DNA from: Novakomyces olei
Lineage: Eukaryota; Ascomycota; Novakomycetes; Novakomycetales; Novakomycetaceae
Assembly (NCBI GenBank): GCA_016906335.1
Contig: JADEYG010000009.1
Span: 797,001 to 861,000 of the forward strand
Length of the DNA stretch: 64,000 nt
Reading direction: 5' to 3'
Both the position numbers and the translations under genes were made by a program. Below are positions 42,497-56,524 of the stretch, piece by piece. Positions within the stretch are counted from its first letter, which is position 1. Every line of letters starts with the position of its first letter. The notes below the pieces were generated by a model that worked only from the letters and a program-made list of their open reading frames with translations, was not told where the DNA came from and made no database searches.

Positions 42497-45400
42497 TCAC
42501 GCCTGTACATTCCCCACATCACGCAGCAACTGCCGCGCTAATCCCAAATGCCACGGAAGCAGTATGCACGAGTTTGTCGTTGCCGTCCACACACACTGAG
42601 CATAGACTGCCAGTTCGTGCAATTGCTCCATAGTTATCCGAACGAGATCGTCACCGGCATTACGGGGGTGCACGAATATAAGAGCCAGCAGCTTTGTAGA
42701 TTCGCATTTCGGTCTCCAACGGGGTGCGAGGAAGGCGCACCTTGTTGCGCCTCTCAATGCATCATCAGTCCCCGATTTGCCATCCGTTTCCCCACCGTTC
42801 TTACCAGCAGAGAATCCTCTTTCAGGACCGCTGGCCCTATTGTTTTGCACAAAATCTTGAGCGTGGCCTACACCAGTCCAGCACTCGTGCAGGGCATTTA
42901 CGATAACTGGCCGGTCTTCTTCTTCAGCGGCATTTGCTCCCGGAGTCGCTGTTGAGGCAGGCGACATTACAGACGGCCCAGCAGATGCTGATGAGGGTTT
43001 AGGAGTCGCTGTGACGTCACCGCTACCGGGTGTGCTCACATCCGCCTGCTGCTGCTCCCTTTCGCCAAGTGAAACGAGGCCAGATTGGCTTTGAAAGTGG
43101 GTGAATGCTGCTCTCGCAGGCACTGCACTGGTGCTCGGAGTCTGAGGCGCAGAGGCAGTACTGTCAGCGCTGATACTATGGTCAAGACTGGTCTTTATAC
43201 TGTTGGAAATGCCTTTGCTTTGAGACGACAGAGCCGGAATTGCTGGCTCTGTCGTCGATAGAGGATCATAGACACAATCCTGCACCAAAAGGCCGCTCTC
43301 AATTTCCAGCCAGGACGGACACAGTACCAGTTTGTGTCTAGTCGTGGCCACCATTACTGTCACGCTCTGGATCCAGGACCGCCTTTCACTGGCCGCTGCC
43401 GGGCCCTTGTTTGCGCTACTGCGTGTGTAGACTCGTGCCTCCATTCTGTGCAAGGCCTCTACAAAGCCTGCCGTCACTACTGCCTCGCCTGCTCCGTCAA
43501 TGACAATGTACACATTGGCTCTCGACGGACAGCTGTCCAGAGCAGAGATCTCGGCCAGAACACGGTAGATTGCCTCCACCACACTCTGCAAGTGGCCCGA
43601 GGGAGAAGGCGCAGTGCGGCAGCCCGAGACTTCAAAGTCTGAAGAAATCCAAGCGATCGAAAAGGCTCCAAGCTCAGGCGACAGGGCAACGGCAATGTGC
43701 AAGTTGAGACAGGAATAGACGGGCGCCTCCAGCTGCCCGGGACTGCTCGTATCACCCACGCTATCAACAACATTATCAGTATTGCTAATGTTACTAGTAT
43801 TGCTAATGTTACTAGTATTGCTAATGTTACTAGTATTGCTAATGTTACTAGTATTGCTAATGTTACTAGTATTGCTAATGTTACTAGTATTGCTAATGTT
43901 ACTAGTATTAGCATTATTATTAGTATTAGCATTATTATCGTTTGCATTATCAATGTTTTTGTTGGTCTTGTTTGTATTAAAATTCAGCCGGGAGGGAACA
44001 CGCTTCACGAATCGAAAAGGCGGGTCAATCAACCTGTGAGGCGCCCGATCGTGTTTGGGTAGCAGTCGTGAGTATATCGACAAAGCGTACTGAGACAGTT
44101 CGCACAGGGCAAAAGTGGCCACGCTGCTATTCTTGCTTTTCTGAACCCGAGAGCAAGTGTCCCATAAAACAAGCGGCAAAACCTCGAAATGAAACAGGAC
44201 TGTCGCTCCTGAACCTGCGCCTTTAAGTTGCGGAATCAGCGCTTTCATTAGCCGGCAAAGTGTTCGAGGCTCAAGCCGCTCAGGGACATAAATGACGACA
44301 ACACGGCCGCTATGGTAGTCGTTTAAAAGGCCGGCCAGTGTATCTGCCGTCTCTTTTGCCGCCAGACTCGTACACTCCACAAAGCCATGCTTGGCAGCAA
44401 GAATAGGCAGGCACTCGTGGCTGCCAAAGCCGCAGCTCGAATACTGGTAGCATAATTCACGGAAAACGTTTTCAAGGCCAGTGTTGGCAGTAGAAGCAGG
44501 ATCAGTCTCCGTCGAGCTGCTGCCTGCATCAACAGGACCATCTCCCGGGTCAGAGGTCAAAAGCGAAGACTTTTGCCGACACTTTTCCCACCCAATCTCA
44601 GACGCTTTCTTGCCTTGAACGGATTCCCTTTCCTTTTCGCTACAGAGCACAATGTAGTGGACATCAATGGATTTGCGCAGAGGCGAAATATTGAACATTG
44701 TCCAGAATCGCAGTACCGATGATCGGCAATCGAGAACATGCTGGTTCCGACGCACTTGTACTGCTGGAGCCGAAATTAGACTGAACAGGGGATTGCTGGA
44801 TTTAAGCAGTCGCGGCCGGAACCGCATCCGTGTCTCCTTTAGCGCACACAAGTCTGCAATGGCGCACCTCTGCACACTCATTTCTAACGTAGAATTTAAC
44901 AGTGTACAAATTGAATCAAGAATTTTACGCACTGCTACTGTTTGCATCGGGTCCGTCTGGTCGGAATACGTATCACAATCGTCCTCGTCTGAGTAGAAGC
45001 CTACAATATTACTCGCATGCGAGTACCAATCAAAGGAGGAGGCACCTCCGTAGCGCAGAGCATCGCTGTACTGTTCAATTGCAACCGCTGTCCGGTCGGA
45101 TTTAGGGTTATCTTCTTCAGCAGCCGGTCTGCCTTGCCAGCTGTTCTCAAGGGAATAACGCAATCCAAAGGTATTCAACAGCGATTCCATGAACCGCGGA
45201 ATAATATCGTCCGGCTCAAACTGGTTGACCCTGTCCCATTGTGTATAGCGACGCTTTTTGTGCGCCAACAAGTATGACTGACGCCTTCGTCTTTTGCCAA
45301 GAGTACTACCGCCACCATCCTTATCAGACCCATCGTCGTCAGATTCGTCATTTGATTCGTCGATTGCTTCATTATCAGACTCCACTTCGTCCTGTTCTTC

Positions 45401-47774
45401 ACCACTGTCGTGCGGGGAGTTTGGCATCTGCAAACGCACAGTCTCCGTGCTTTGCAACGGCTGAGCAAACTTTTTAGCATTAGAGTCGTGCTTTACATCT
45501 ACACTTAACCCTAACCCTAATAAATCAGACGTTTCTTGTTCAGGAGAGACGGCTCTTGTGCCAGCAGTTTCCCGTTTAACTTGCCAATTGCCTTGCCAAT
45601 TGCCTTGCCAATTACCTTGCCAATTGCCTTGCTCATGGCCTTGCTCATGGCCTTGCTCATGGCCCTGTTTGCCTTTTGGTATTTTCTCTACAATCTTATT
45701 CTCCTTCTCCTGACCTGCCCATTTCTGCTTCTCAGAATCGTCCAACTTATCCCTGTCCAGAATAGAATCATCGTGTATCGTTTCCTTTGCTGAAGCAGCA
45801 GCAACAAAGTAGGACCCTCCCCTCGAATATTTAGCGTCCATGTCGTAAGCCATGGGAATAGCCCGCCACTTTTCCGGTATCAGAGCGAGTCCTGTTTTCG
45901 TGACCCCATGCTTGCTGGAATCAGACTGCTCGTCCCCCAAAAGCGGCCTCCTTTCCTTCTGCAAAAGCGGATCTGCACTAGTGCCAATTTCATTTTCCAA
46001 ATTAGCAACATCTGCTGCGTCATCTAAGCGCTCTGAAACCGCCGGCGATGATCGTGGTGGGGTCCGGAACGGCGTTTGTTCCAGAGTAATTGATCGAGTT
46101 GTTGCCGCTTCGTTATCGGCATTTCCAACAGCCGAGTCTGGCTGTTGGACCTGTTCGGGTCCGGAAAGGGTTGGGGGATCATCGAAAAAAGAAAAATCGG
46201 CGTCTGTTACTTCGAAATCCTCATCTTCCTCCTCAACGGCAGCTGTCACTGACGGCGGAGCCTGTGAGGGTGAAGATTGCAGCACAGCCGAATGATCAAT
46301 ATGGCCATTCGCAAAAGACTGTGAGTCCTCCATCATCGGAACAGTTCCCGATGATCGTACGGTCCCCACGGATGTGGCTCCCGGAGTGGCCACGGCTCCG
46401 CCACTGGCAGAATCCGTACCGATCGGAAGCGTACCCGGTGTTCCATGCTCGGAGATTGTATGAGGACTCTGCCGAACGGCGACGGACCCGGTTCCCGATC
46501 CGATAGGGAGGATTGTAGGAGGTGTAGGGTAGATTGCACCGTTAGCAGCACCACCGCCCTCGCCTGATGGTAAAGGGTACTGCAGCAACAGCTCAAAGTC
46601 GTTGGCTGATTCAGCAACTGACAAGGACTGAGACTCGGCAGCGGAAAGAGCCGTAGCCTGGCTGCTATTATACTTGTTTTCTCCTTCTCTGACTGCGGCT
46701 CTTGTCCCTTCCTCCACTGCTACAGCCTCTCCTACAGTAACTGCCTCTTCCTCTGCCTCTGCCTCTGCCTCTGCCTCTGCCTCTGCCTTTGCCTTTGCCT
46801 TTGCCTTTGCCTCTGCCTCTGGTCCATTGGCCCTGTGCCCCAAAGTGGGCAGTAGTATTAGCTCAAGCGGCCATACAACACGTGTCCCGTCGTGTGTGTC
46901 AACGGCTGCTCCATCCGTCCCCGTCTCCAGCGCCAGTCGGGTCTTTAAAGCTCGCACAGTCAAAGGGTCCAAGTAACGCTGGCTCAAGTACCGTGCGGGC
47001 GCCATTGAAGGTGCCAGAACGACAGACGCGTTCCTGTAAAGGTCGCGTTTTGTGGCTGCTCGTAGTGGGACTTTGTCCACTACGCACATTAGCTTCAAGA
47101 CTCCGTCAGACAGCCAGCGAGGTACGATTCGGCACAGCACCGAGTGTGAGGGTCGTGGGCAATATTCGCTGCTCATACAGTCTCCTCGTCGACGGCTGCT
47201 GTACTCGTCAGACCGGCTCGGGAACAGGACACCGTCTCCAAACTGCAGTCCGTGCAGTTGCACACACAAATGCCTTACGAGGCATTTACGTAGCGCCTGG
47301 CAGAAATTCTGCAAGACCTGCTCCACGAGCCCGCTTTGGCCAGACACGCTACTCTCCATACACAGTGCGCCCCGAAACTGGACTGCCGGAGCCGGCAGCC
47401 GTCCAAAGTCCAGACTCGGCGATGGTCCATCGTGGTGGCCGCTTTTGCGAGTGACAAAATGCCATAAATGCCCGGGGGCGGTAGGGTGTTCTAGCGATGG
47501 GGGGGATAGTGCAGGAGCCAAGTGAACCAGCACATTCTCACCCAATTGCTTGGCTTCATAGTTGGCATACTGTGAGACCGCATCGCTGTCAGGGATTCGA
47601 TAAGCACAGTACACGATTTCTGTCGCTCCATCCTGCAATTAGCATAGGTACTTTTAGGGCTTTGTCGCACAGCTAAACGCGATTTATTGCTATTTTTTTT
47701 TGTTTTTTTTTGGATTTTTCTGGGCCACTTACGAACTCAATGACGTTCGTCTCTGTAGACGCATCGATATTCAT
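42497..47774 (-). CDS. SSN2: Mediator kinase-module subunit Med13, two exons
   Basis: Exons 47733-47774 and 42497-47632 give 1725 residues. Med13 joins the Cdk8 kinase module to core Mediator and controls its activity. The N-terminal Med13_N region follows MNIDASTETNVIEF/DGATEIVYCAYRIP, with FVTRKSG and CLVRHLCVQLHGLQFGDGVL. The middle is long and disordered, with PDDIIPRFMESLLNTFGLRY, the family's mid segment, followed by MID/PIWI-like parts. The C-terminus (FLAPRWRPKCESTKLLALIF, ELAVYAQCVWTATTNSCILL) is typical. The 100-nt intron has GTAAGT, TGCTAAT and GCAG. Three coding repeat arrays in the disordered parts are listed separately. Confidence 0.92.
43779..43914. repeat. 18-bp coding minisatellite in MED13
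   Basis: About seven and a half copies of an 18-bp unit encoding Asn-Ile-Ser-Asn-Thr-Ser on the minus strand. Unit length is a multiple of three, so copy changes keep the frame. Many of the N-x-S/T triplets are irrelevant for a nuclear protein. Confidence 0.92.
45576..45668. repeat. 12-bp coding repeat in MED13
   Basis: Two related 12-bp units encode Gly-Asn-Trp-Gln and Gly-His-Glu-Gln repeats on the minus strand (about four and three copies). Lies in a disordered, Gln-rich segment. Confidence 0.92.
46741..46818. repeat. 6-bp coding repeat in MED13
   Basis: About twelve copies of GCCTCT / GCCTTT on the plus strand, encoding alternating Ala-Glu then Ala-Lys on the minus strand. A charged linker. 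Confidence 0.92.
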
Positions 47775-48419
47775 TGGATCCTGTGTCGGCGGCTGATTGC
47801 CTCCTCGTGCAATTGGGAAACGACAAAACAGCAAAACTGTTAAATGCAAAATAATATAGAAATGTGTCTAATTGCGAAGCCGAATTGTTTAGGTGTCGCG
47901 AAACTGGTGCCGCCGTCTTGCAATGCACTCGACGTTAAACGATGGTAGACGACTCATTGCCATTTGGTGGTTTCATATTACTCTTAATAATACTCTTATA
48001 TACTATAATACTCTTATATACTATAATACTCTTATATACTATAATACTCTTATATACTATAATACTCTTATATACTATAATACTCTTATATACTATAACA
48101 ATCTTATAATACTATAATATTAATACTCTTATAATACACAGACATAAACAATTCGTAGTTTTCATAATACTCTATATCACAAGATATAGCGCGGACCTAA
48201 CGAATATTCAGCGGCTTTTCCACCGCAAAACCAACTATTCACATTTGCCTATTCACATTTGCCTACTGTCCATTAGACCGGGCTGTTTGGTGGAATAACC
48301 TTATATTCTGTACGACCATCAAGCTACGTAAAGCAGTTCCGCTACAAGTACTCCAACAACAATAAACCAGCGCAATATAAATCAAATAAAACAAACATAA
48401 AACGCTGCCTGAATAAGAC
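47775..48419. other. Intergenic region with 18-bp AT minisatellite
   Basis: At about 47985-48105, six copies of an 18-bp unit, TAATACTCTTATATACTA. Otherwise AT-rich. It lies between the MED13 start and the acyltransferase stop. No gene. Confidence 0.85.
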
Positions 48420-49949
48420 TCAAAAAAGAATGTATAATATTGCCAACAAACTGGGCCCGATAATTATTCCTGTCCAAAAAAAGATATTCCCAAACAAACG
48501 CTGCTCTTTGAACAGCTTGCTGCGCGATATCGCAACAAGTGGCAATTGTGAAAGCTGCATGAAGAATAGGTACCCTCGCAGCTTACCCGTGATGCAGTAC
48601 ATGACGATTTCATGCATGACAGCTGACAAGAAAAAAGTAATAGCGGTCGACGAGTATTTACTCAAGTGCAACCCCGACCGACAAGGTAGGTACACATGCC
48701 TGAGCAAAAAATTATGAACCGGCCTATTCCAATCGCGAGAGAAATCTGACCAATCAATCGAGTTCCACCAGTCGCTGTAAAATCGACGGTCCGCAAAGAA
48801 ACTGAGCTCGGCAAATCCATTGAGAGTGACGTCAAAAATGAGGTAAAACGTGAGCAAGTAGAGAACCAAAAAGGGCGCAAAGAATCGATTTAGCAAGTGA
48901 AATACCAATTTTTGACGCGTTTCCAACGGTAAATTCTCCACATTATCCGGAATCCAGGGCATTATATAATGCTCAACAATCTGAGCCATTGTAAAAATGA
49001 TTCCCACTAGCGCCAGCACTTTATCACGAACATATTTAATACTGCGAGCCGGAGTTCTTGGGTACTCGAGCTCATAAATTAGAGTAGGGCAAATCAGATA
49101 ATCGACATAATTGGCCAAGGTCAGCATTTGCGGGTAACTGTTTTTCCCACTCTGGCTAGTACAAAATTTTTGCAATTTCTCCCGTTCCGCTATCGCTGCG
49201 GCCAACGTAATCTCAGAATCATGAGGCCATCCTTCCTTGATATGCCGACCCAGTACACTGAACCGTTTGTAATACTCGGACAAGAAGCCGACGTAACATC
49301 CGTACGAATGCTGTTTCATGAGCATTACACACGCGTGCAGCACGAGGTACGCTGTCTGCAACCAAGGAAAATTGAAATGCAGTACGAGGGCAATAGCAAA
49401 CGCAAAATGAAAAAGCTCCCAGCCCATTTGGATGGCCCAGCCGTAGCGAGCAAAAGAGACGCGTGTATGAAGGAAAAGCAGCTGTAGCGGATAAACTATA
49501 GCCGAGGAGGCCACTACAATCCCATCACAAAGAAACATCTCTGGCAGTCGACGCGACAGCAGTTCAAAGATGCCCGTAGTAATGACGAATCCAGTTTCGC
49601 TGTAAGTATCGGCCATAACACGAAGCATCCACAGAGTGATAAGAAGCCAAAATAAAACATAAAAGCCTTGAAAACGGTACTGATAAGCTGTTTCGTTATC
49701 ATCAAAGACAGACTTTGCTGCTCGCATGTCAATATCCCGGTACCTTAGCTTTTCACCAGTGCGGATCAAGTTGCGGATAGTTTCAACATCGGCTTTGGTT
49801 GTAGGACCGGCGCCGGTTAGCGCGGCTACTGCTTCCGAATCTGCATCTGACTCTCCCAAAGGATCAGCACTTTTTTCATGTCGTCTACGTCGCAGCCGAT
49901 CGTGCCGCGAGTCGCTTTTTTCAAGCGCAAAAAAGATTTCACTCAACAT
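48420..49949 (-). CDS. ARE2: Sterol O-acyltransferase (ACAT/DGAT1-type MBOAT)
   Basis: A 509-residue ER membrane enzyme that esterifies sterols (or diacylglycerol) with acyl-CoA. Eight or more helices. Motifs: LRYRDIDMRAAKSVFDDN in the N-terminus, QGFYVLFWLLITLWMLR, MKQHSYGCYVGFLSEYY, LICPTLIYELEYPRTP, FYSDWWNSIDWSDFSRDWNR (FYxDWWN acyl-CoA motif) and the catalytic-histidine region FFLSAVMHEIVMYC. HSY, rather than the VSY of DGAT1, favours an ACAT/Are enzyme, but substrate preference cannot be fixed. No introns. N-terminus basic and short compared with yeast Are1/2. Confidence 0.9.
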   Translation of the reverse strand: MLSEIFFALEKSDSRHDRLRRRRHEKSADPLGESDADSEAVAALTGAGPTTKADVETIRNLIRTGEKLRYRDIDMRAAKSVFDDNETAYQYRFQGFYVLFWLLITLWMLRVMADTYSETGFVITTGIFELLSRRLPEMFLCDGIVVASSAIVYPLQLLFLHTRVSFARYGWAIQMGWELFHFAFAIALVLHFNFPWLQTAYLVLHACVMLMKQHSYGCYVGFLSEYYKRFSVLGRHIKEGWPHDSEITLAAAIAEREKLQKFCTSQSGKNSYPQMLTLANYVDYLICPTLIYELEYPRTPARSIKYVRDKVLALVGIIFTMAQIVEHYIMPWIPDNVENLPLETRQKLVFHLLNRFFAPFLVLYLLTFYLIFDVTLNGFAELSFFADRRFYSDWWNSIDWSDFSRDWNRPVHNFLLRHVYLPCRSGLHLSKYSSTAITFFLSAVMHEIVMYCITGKLRGYLFFMQLSQLPLVAISRSKLFKEQRLFGNIFFWTGIIIGPSLLAILYILF

Positions 49950-50678
49950 CTGGATAGAGTCAGATTCGAGAGCGGCTCATTTGAGAGGATTTCATGACCA
50001 AATGCTTTTATATGCTAATTCATGAAATGGTACTGATGATGATATAATACTCTTGATCATTTATCTCTATCATTTATCTCTTGATTATTTGTGCCTTATC
50101 GGCTCGGACCTTTTTACCGAACTCCGATCTTCCGAGCTGTCAAGTTGTTTCGCTATTCTTATATACTGCCTTGAGAACTATGTATTTTACTATGGCTTTT
50201 CCCTCTAAACGTATGTGAGAAGAATTCACTGATCTTTGTACTGCTTGCCACAAGTGGCAGAATTACTATAATATACAAAGTTTGGCTTTCACTTATCCGC
50301 AATAAACTAAAATCGAAGAGCTCACCTGTTTGCCGCTGCCGAGTATTGCTGCAACGCAAGACTCATGTGAGCTTTTGAGAATAACTATCGACTATCGCCA
50401 ATCTTCAAGATACTTAATAATTAGCAAAGAAATGACGGATTATTTATATAGTAAATATTGACAGGCAAAAAGGGCATAGTGACGTAATTATATAGTCCAA
50501 TGAGTCCGACAATAACAAATAGCACGTGACAAAACCGTTTGAATTATTTTCAATATACACAGGCTACTTGTTTCATCAGCAAATCTTTACTTATTCCTCT
50601 AATGCTCTTTTAAATGCAAAATATATCTTGCGAGGTGGATGATACTACCCCTTGGAGATCTGAATCCGTAATTTCAAA
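49950..50678. other. Intergenic region
   Basis: AT-rich; no gene supported. A CTGATGATGATATAA at about 50033 resembles a snoRNA box C but no partner box D/stem was seen. Confidence 0.5.
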
Positions 50679-52522
50679 TTAAGCACCCCGCTTCTCGAAA
50701 GCGAATGCAGTATACAGCCCGGCAGCCTCCCATTCGTCGCCTTCAAGACCGCGATCGCCCGTCCGTGTCAGTACGCCAAGGCGATCAAGTAGATTTCCCC
50801 AAGTGTACGAGTCTCGTTCTTCTCTGAAAATGCGGTGGAATGGCATATGCCAGATCATTTCAAGTGAATAATCTTCAGCCAGTCTAATGGAAATTAGTAA
50901 AATTATTCGACTGCATATCAGGTATATAAGAATGCACTGTACATTCAATAACATCACTGCCAATAACAAAAAGAACGAAATAAAATGGATAGACAAATTG
51001 ATTAAAAATTCACGCAAACCGAATTGAACATAGTACATAAAGGATTACTCCAGACTTACGCTCGAAAAGCACCAAACGGCACAATGTACTCTGGAACGTT
51101 CTCCACTGCGTCCTCGAGGTAAAAATAATACTTGTGACCAAACGGTGGCCGCCATTCTGCCTTGGGCGGTTCATCAAACGTCAATCGATAATATTTGTTT
51201 CCAAAAGACCGTTCGCCCGGCGCTAGTTGCCTTATTTTATCTGATATAAAGTCGCTATTGGGGATAGTCCCGATAAACTTTTCGTTTCTTCCCAGGGAAT
51301 TTGCTACATTTTCAAGCATCTGCCTTGCCTTTGCTTCCGACTCAAAAGCATAATGAAGGCAAAATTGTGCAGATACCAAGTTGAACTTTCTGAGAGGTGG
51401 AGGCAATACGAGATTCAACGAAGATCCAAAACAATCACCCACAAAAAAGTGAGCCTTAAAAGGCTTTTTAGCCAACTTTTCATACCGTGCTTGTGCCTGC
51501 TCAACCGATACTTGAGCTGGATCGATACCGCAATAACCAGCAACTCGAGCTTCTCTCCATTTTAAAAGATCGCCTCCCTTACCACACCCCATATCTAGTA
51601 CTAATAGACCCGGCTCAGTGGCATATTTTTTAATCAAGATGCTCTTAATCCAGTTATTGAACTTTCGTAGTCGGATAATAGGAGACTCTTCGCGTTTGAT
51701 TCTCCCCACGTCTAATCGCTGATTGTAATAATCGACCACACGGTTCCCACTTGGACCACGATGAGCGTAATTTTTCTGGCGCTCTTCTTGCTGCTGCGCT
51801 AATTGTCTTCGTTCCCGAGCAGCTTCTTCAGCGGACTGCCGGTCGCTCCTGACTGGCCTTTTGAGTTTACGTGGCGTTTCACGTTTTTCAGGCTCCGGAG
51901 ACCGAGCGTGCTTGCCCAAAGCACTGCCTGCTTCACGATCCTCAATTTCTGCATTAGCCTCGTCTGAGCGGGATTCCGTTATATCGACCAACTCGTCTTT
52001 CCGCTTTGGCACTTTTTCTTGTTTTGCTTCGTCAGATACGATATTTGCAACCTTTTCTGGGCCATTGGAAATGTCTGCCTGCTCACCGCTGTCTTTGACA
52101 GGCTCAGCGCTATGTTCTACCTTTGCTCCAATTGGCGGACTGGCTTTCGCCGCAGTCGGCCATGCGTCCGCATCAGTCTTCGCTTCTTTACCAAAAGAGC
52201 CCCAGTCGTTCTTGGCAGAAGAGTCCCACTCGTTTCCTATACTAAGCTCAGCGGTTCCTGTACTATTCTTTGAGCCTTCAGTGTCTTGCTTTTCGCGCTC
52301 TGCGGCGTCGGAGCTAGGCCTGTCACCCTTTTTAGAACGCTTAAACTTTGGCAGAGTCGCTTGCGAGTATGGAATCGGTGACGCAGTCGTTCTAATAAGC
52401 TCTTGTTCGTCTTTTAGCAGCCGTTTCCCGTCTTTATGCTCCGCAGCCTCGGCAGCCTCTGACTCGCTTTGCAAGGGCGGCAGTTGAGCCGATTGGGCCT
52501 CGTCTGGCTTTTGCGACTCCAT
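50679..52522 (-). CDS. ABD1: mRNA cap guanine-N7 methyltransferase Abd1, two exons
   Basis: Exons 51060-52522 and 50679-50883 give 555 residues. Nuclear enzyme that methylates the 5' cap using SAM. The first ~260 residues are disordered and acidic. The catalytic domain starts LRKFNNWIKSILIKKY, then the SAM motif LVLDMGCGKGGDLLKWREA, YCGIDPA, FNLVSAQFCLHYAF, and NKYYRLTFDEPP; exon two begins LAEDYSLEMIW and contains FHRIFREE. The 176-nt intron joins FRA/LAEDY, as in other Abd1. The frame upstream of 52522 continues to 52621, so a start there is possible, but MESQKPDEA is the more likely beginning. Confidence 0.93.
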
Positions 52523-52841
52523 TACGCCTTTGCCTGACAGATATACCAATCGATAATCGGTCGAGATGATTATTGCCGTCGCACTAATATTACGATTAAA
52601 CGTGCATTGTAGTATCGACACGGGCCCCGTCTCTATACAAGAGTACCGTGCGTATATTGGGCTGAATTAAATTAAATATTTAATTTGTTTCATGTAGATT
52701 TGTTTAATATTTAATTTGTTTAGAGCGCCGTTTTACGCGCCTCTGACAGAGACTGAGTGGTACCGGCAGACTCTCCACACCACTCTGCCGCTGTTTTAAT
52801 AGCAAACCATTTTTGAACCAGTGCAAATCTAACGTGGCGCG

Positions 52842-53177
52842 ATGAAACGCGACGCCAGCGGCTTTGAGGCGCCCTTCCAGTCGCAGGCGACGGGGGAAAA
52901 ACGCGTGAAGCAAAAGCAACAGCTTTCGCTTTTTTATTTAAGAACGCATAGGCTTTTGCACAAACCGGCAGCTCAGCCACCATCGCTGCCTTTGCAGCAG
53001 ACGGCAGCGCGTTGCTCTGGCTGCGACGCGTTAGTAAACGCGTCCGCCGACTCAAACAACGACAGAGCAGCTGATTGCTCGTGCGCTGTCTGTGGAGAGT
53101 ACTGTTGTAATTTATGCTCAGTCTGGGTCTATAAGCCTAATTCTACACACAAAGTTTGCCTCGCCTGCCACCGGTAA
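52842..53177 (+). CDS. Small Cys-rich putative zinc-binding protein
   Basis: A 111-residue frame whose C-terminal half has paired cysteines: CSGC, then CSCAVCGEYCCNLCSVW, then CLACHR at the end. The spacing CxxC..CxCxxC..CCxxC..CxxC looks like one or two zinc fingers of FYVE/RING-like cross-brace type. The N-terminus is basic and Gln-rich. Overlapping minus-strand frame (52720-53055) is Ala/Arg-rich and looks like a shadow. I do not recognise the family. It diverges from ABD1 at a 320-bp gap. Confidence 0.55.
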   Translation: MKRDASGFEAPFQSQATGEKRVKQKQQLSLFYLRTHRLLHKPAAQPPSLPLQQTAARCSGCDALVNASADSNNDRAADCSCAVCGEYCCNLCSVWVYKPNSTHKVCLACHR

Positions 53178-53525
53178 CGAGACGCGGGCTCACTTGTGCC
53201 GTACTTGAACTCGTCTTGTACAAAAATTATTGGATAATGCTGATCGGCGGTGTGGAGGTCCTTTAGTACAGGCTCCAGCACTCGTGTCTCGTCTCTCGGG
53301 AAAAACGGAGCTCGGCTGACCGGCTATAAGTGTATGAAGCATGTTTCATGCCTTTGTATTCCGATTCTGGGCTTGTTCCTAGTGAATATATTCTAGATTC
53401 GATACTGTAATATGCAACATTAAGCAAACAGCGTACAGGCAGGCTCACTGTTGCTCTACAACAAAATATGAATTTGGCCATATGTGGAAAACGAAATCAG
53501 TATGCAAAAACAACAAGAGTGCCAA
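53178..53525. other. Convergent intergenic spacer
   Basis: No gene; separates the Cys-rich protein from the GFA1 stop. Confidence 0.5.
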
Positions 53526-56156
<2,631 letters not shown>

Positions 56157-56524
56157 TGACGTTTGCCGACCGCTTTTGCAGTCAGGAGAGTGTCTATGTT
56201 TACGTGTCAAGTCTTTGATTATAGGATAAGGTCGCGAATTATAATAGGCACCATTTGCTCACTATCAAACAAGTTATACTGGTATATTTGCTTATCTATA
56301 GATAGATAAATAGATAAATAAATAAACAAATAATTAATAAATTAATAAATTAATAAATTAATAAATTAATAAATTAATGCTATATACCATACGACTTTAG
56401 GCACTACAGCGGCAAAATCACTATGATATAGACTTGCTTTCCATACGTATGCAATTCTATTCAACTATACTCTTCGCTTTACATATACACCTTGCTTGAT
56501 TATTCTCTCAAAGAATGAATGCAA
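56157..56524. other. Intergenic region with TTAATAAA array
   Basis: TTAATAAA repeats at about 56332-56377, otherwise AT-rich spacer between the GFA1 start and the phosphatase stop. No gene. Confidence 0.6.

Noticed and set aside
43697-44062. Plus-strand Asn-Val-Thr/Ser-Ile repeat protein
   Set aside because: Shadow of the 18-bp coding minisatellite of MED13; the minus strand belongs to a 1725-residue protein with known domains.
52720-53055. Minus-strand Ala/Arg-rich frame opposite the Cys-rich gene
   Set aside because: Composition is typical of a shadow frame and there is no domain; the plus strand has paired cysteines.
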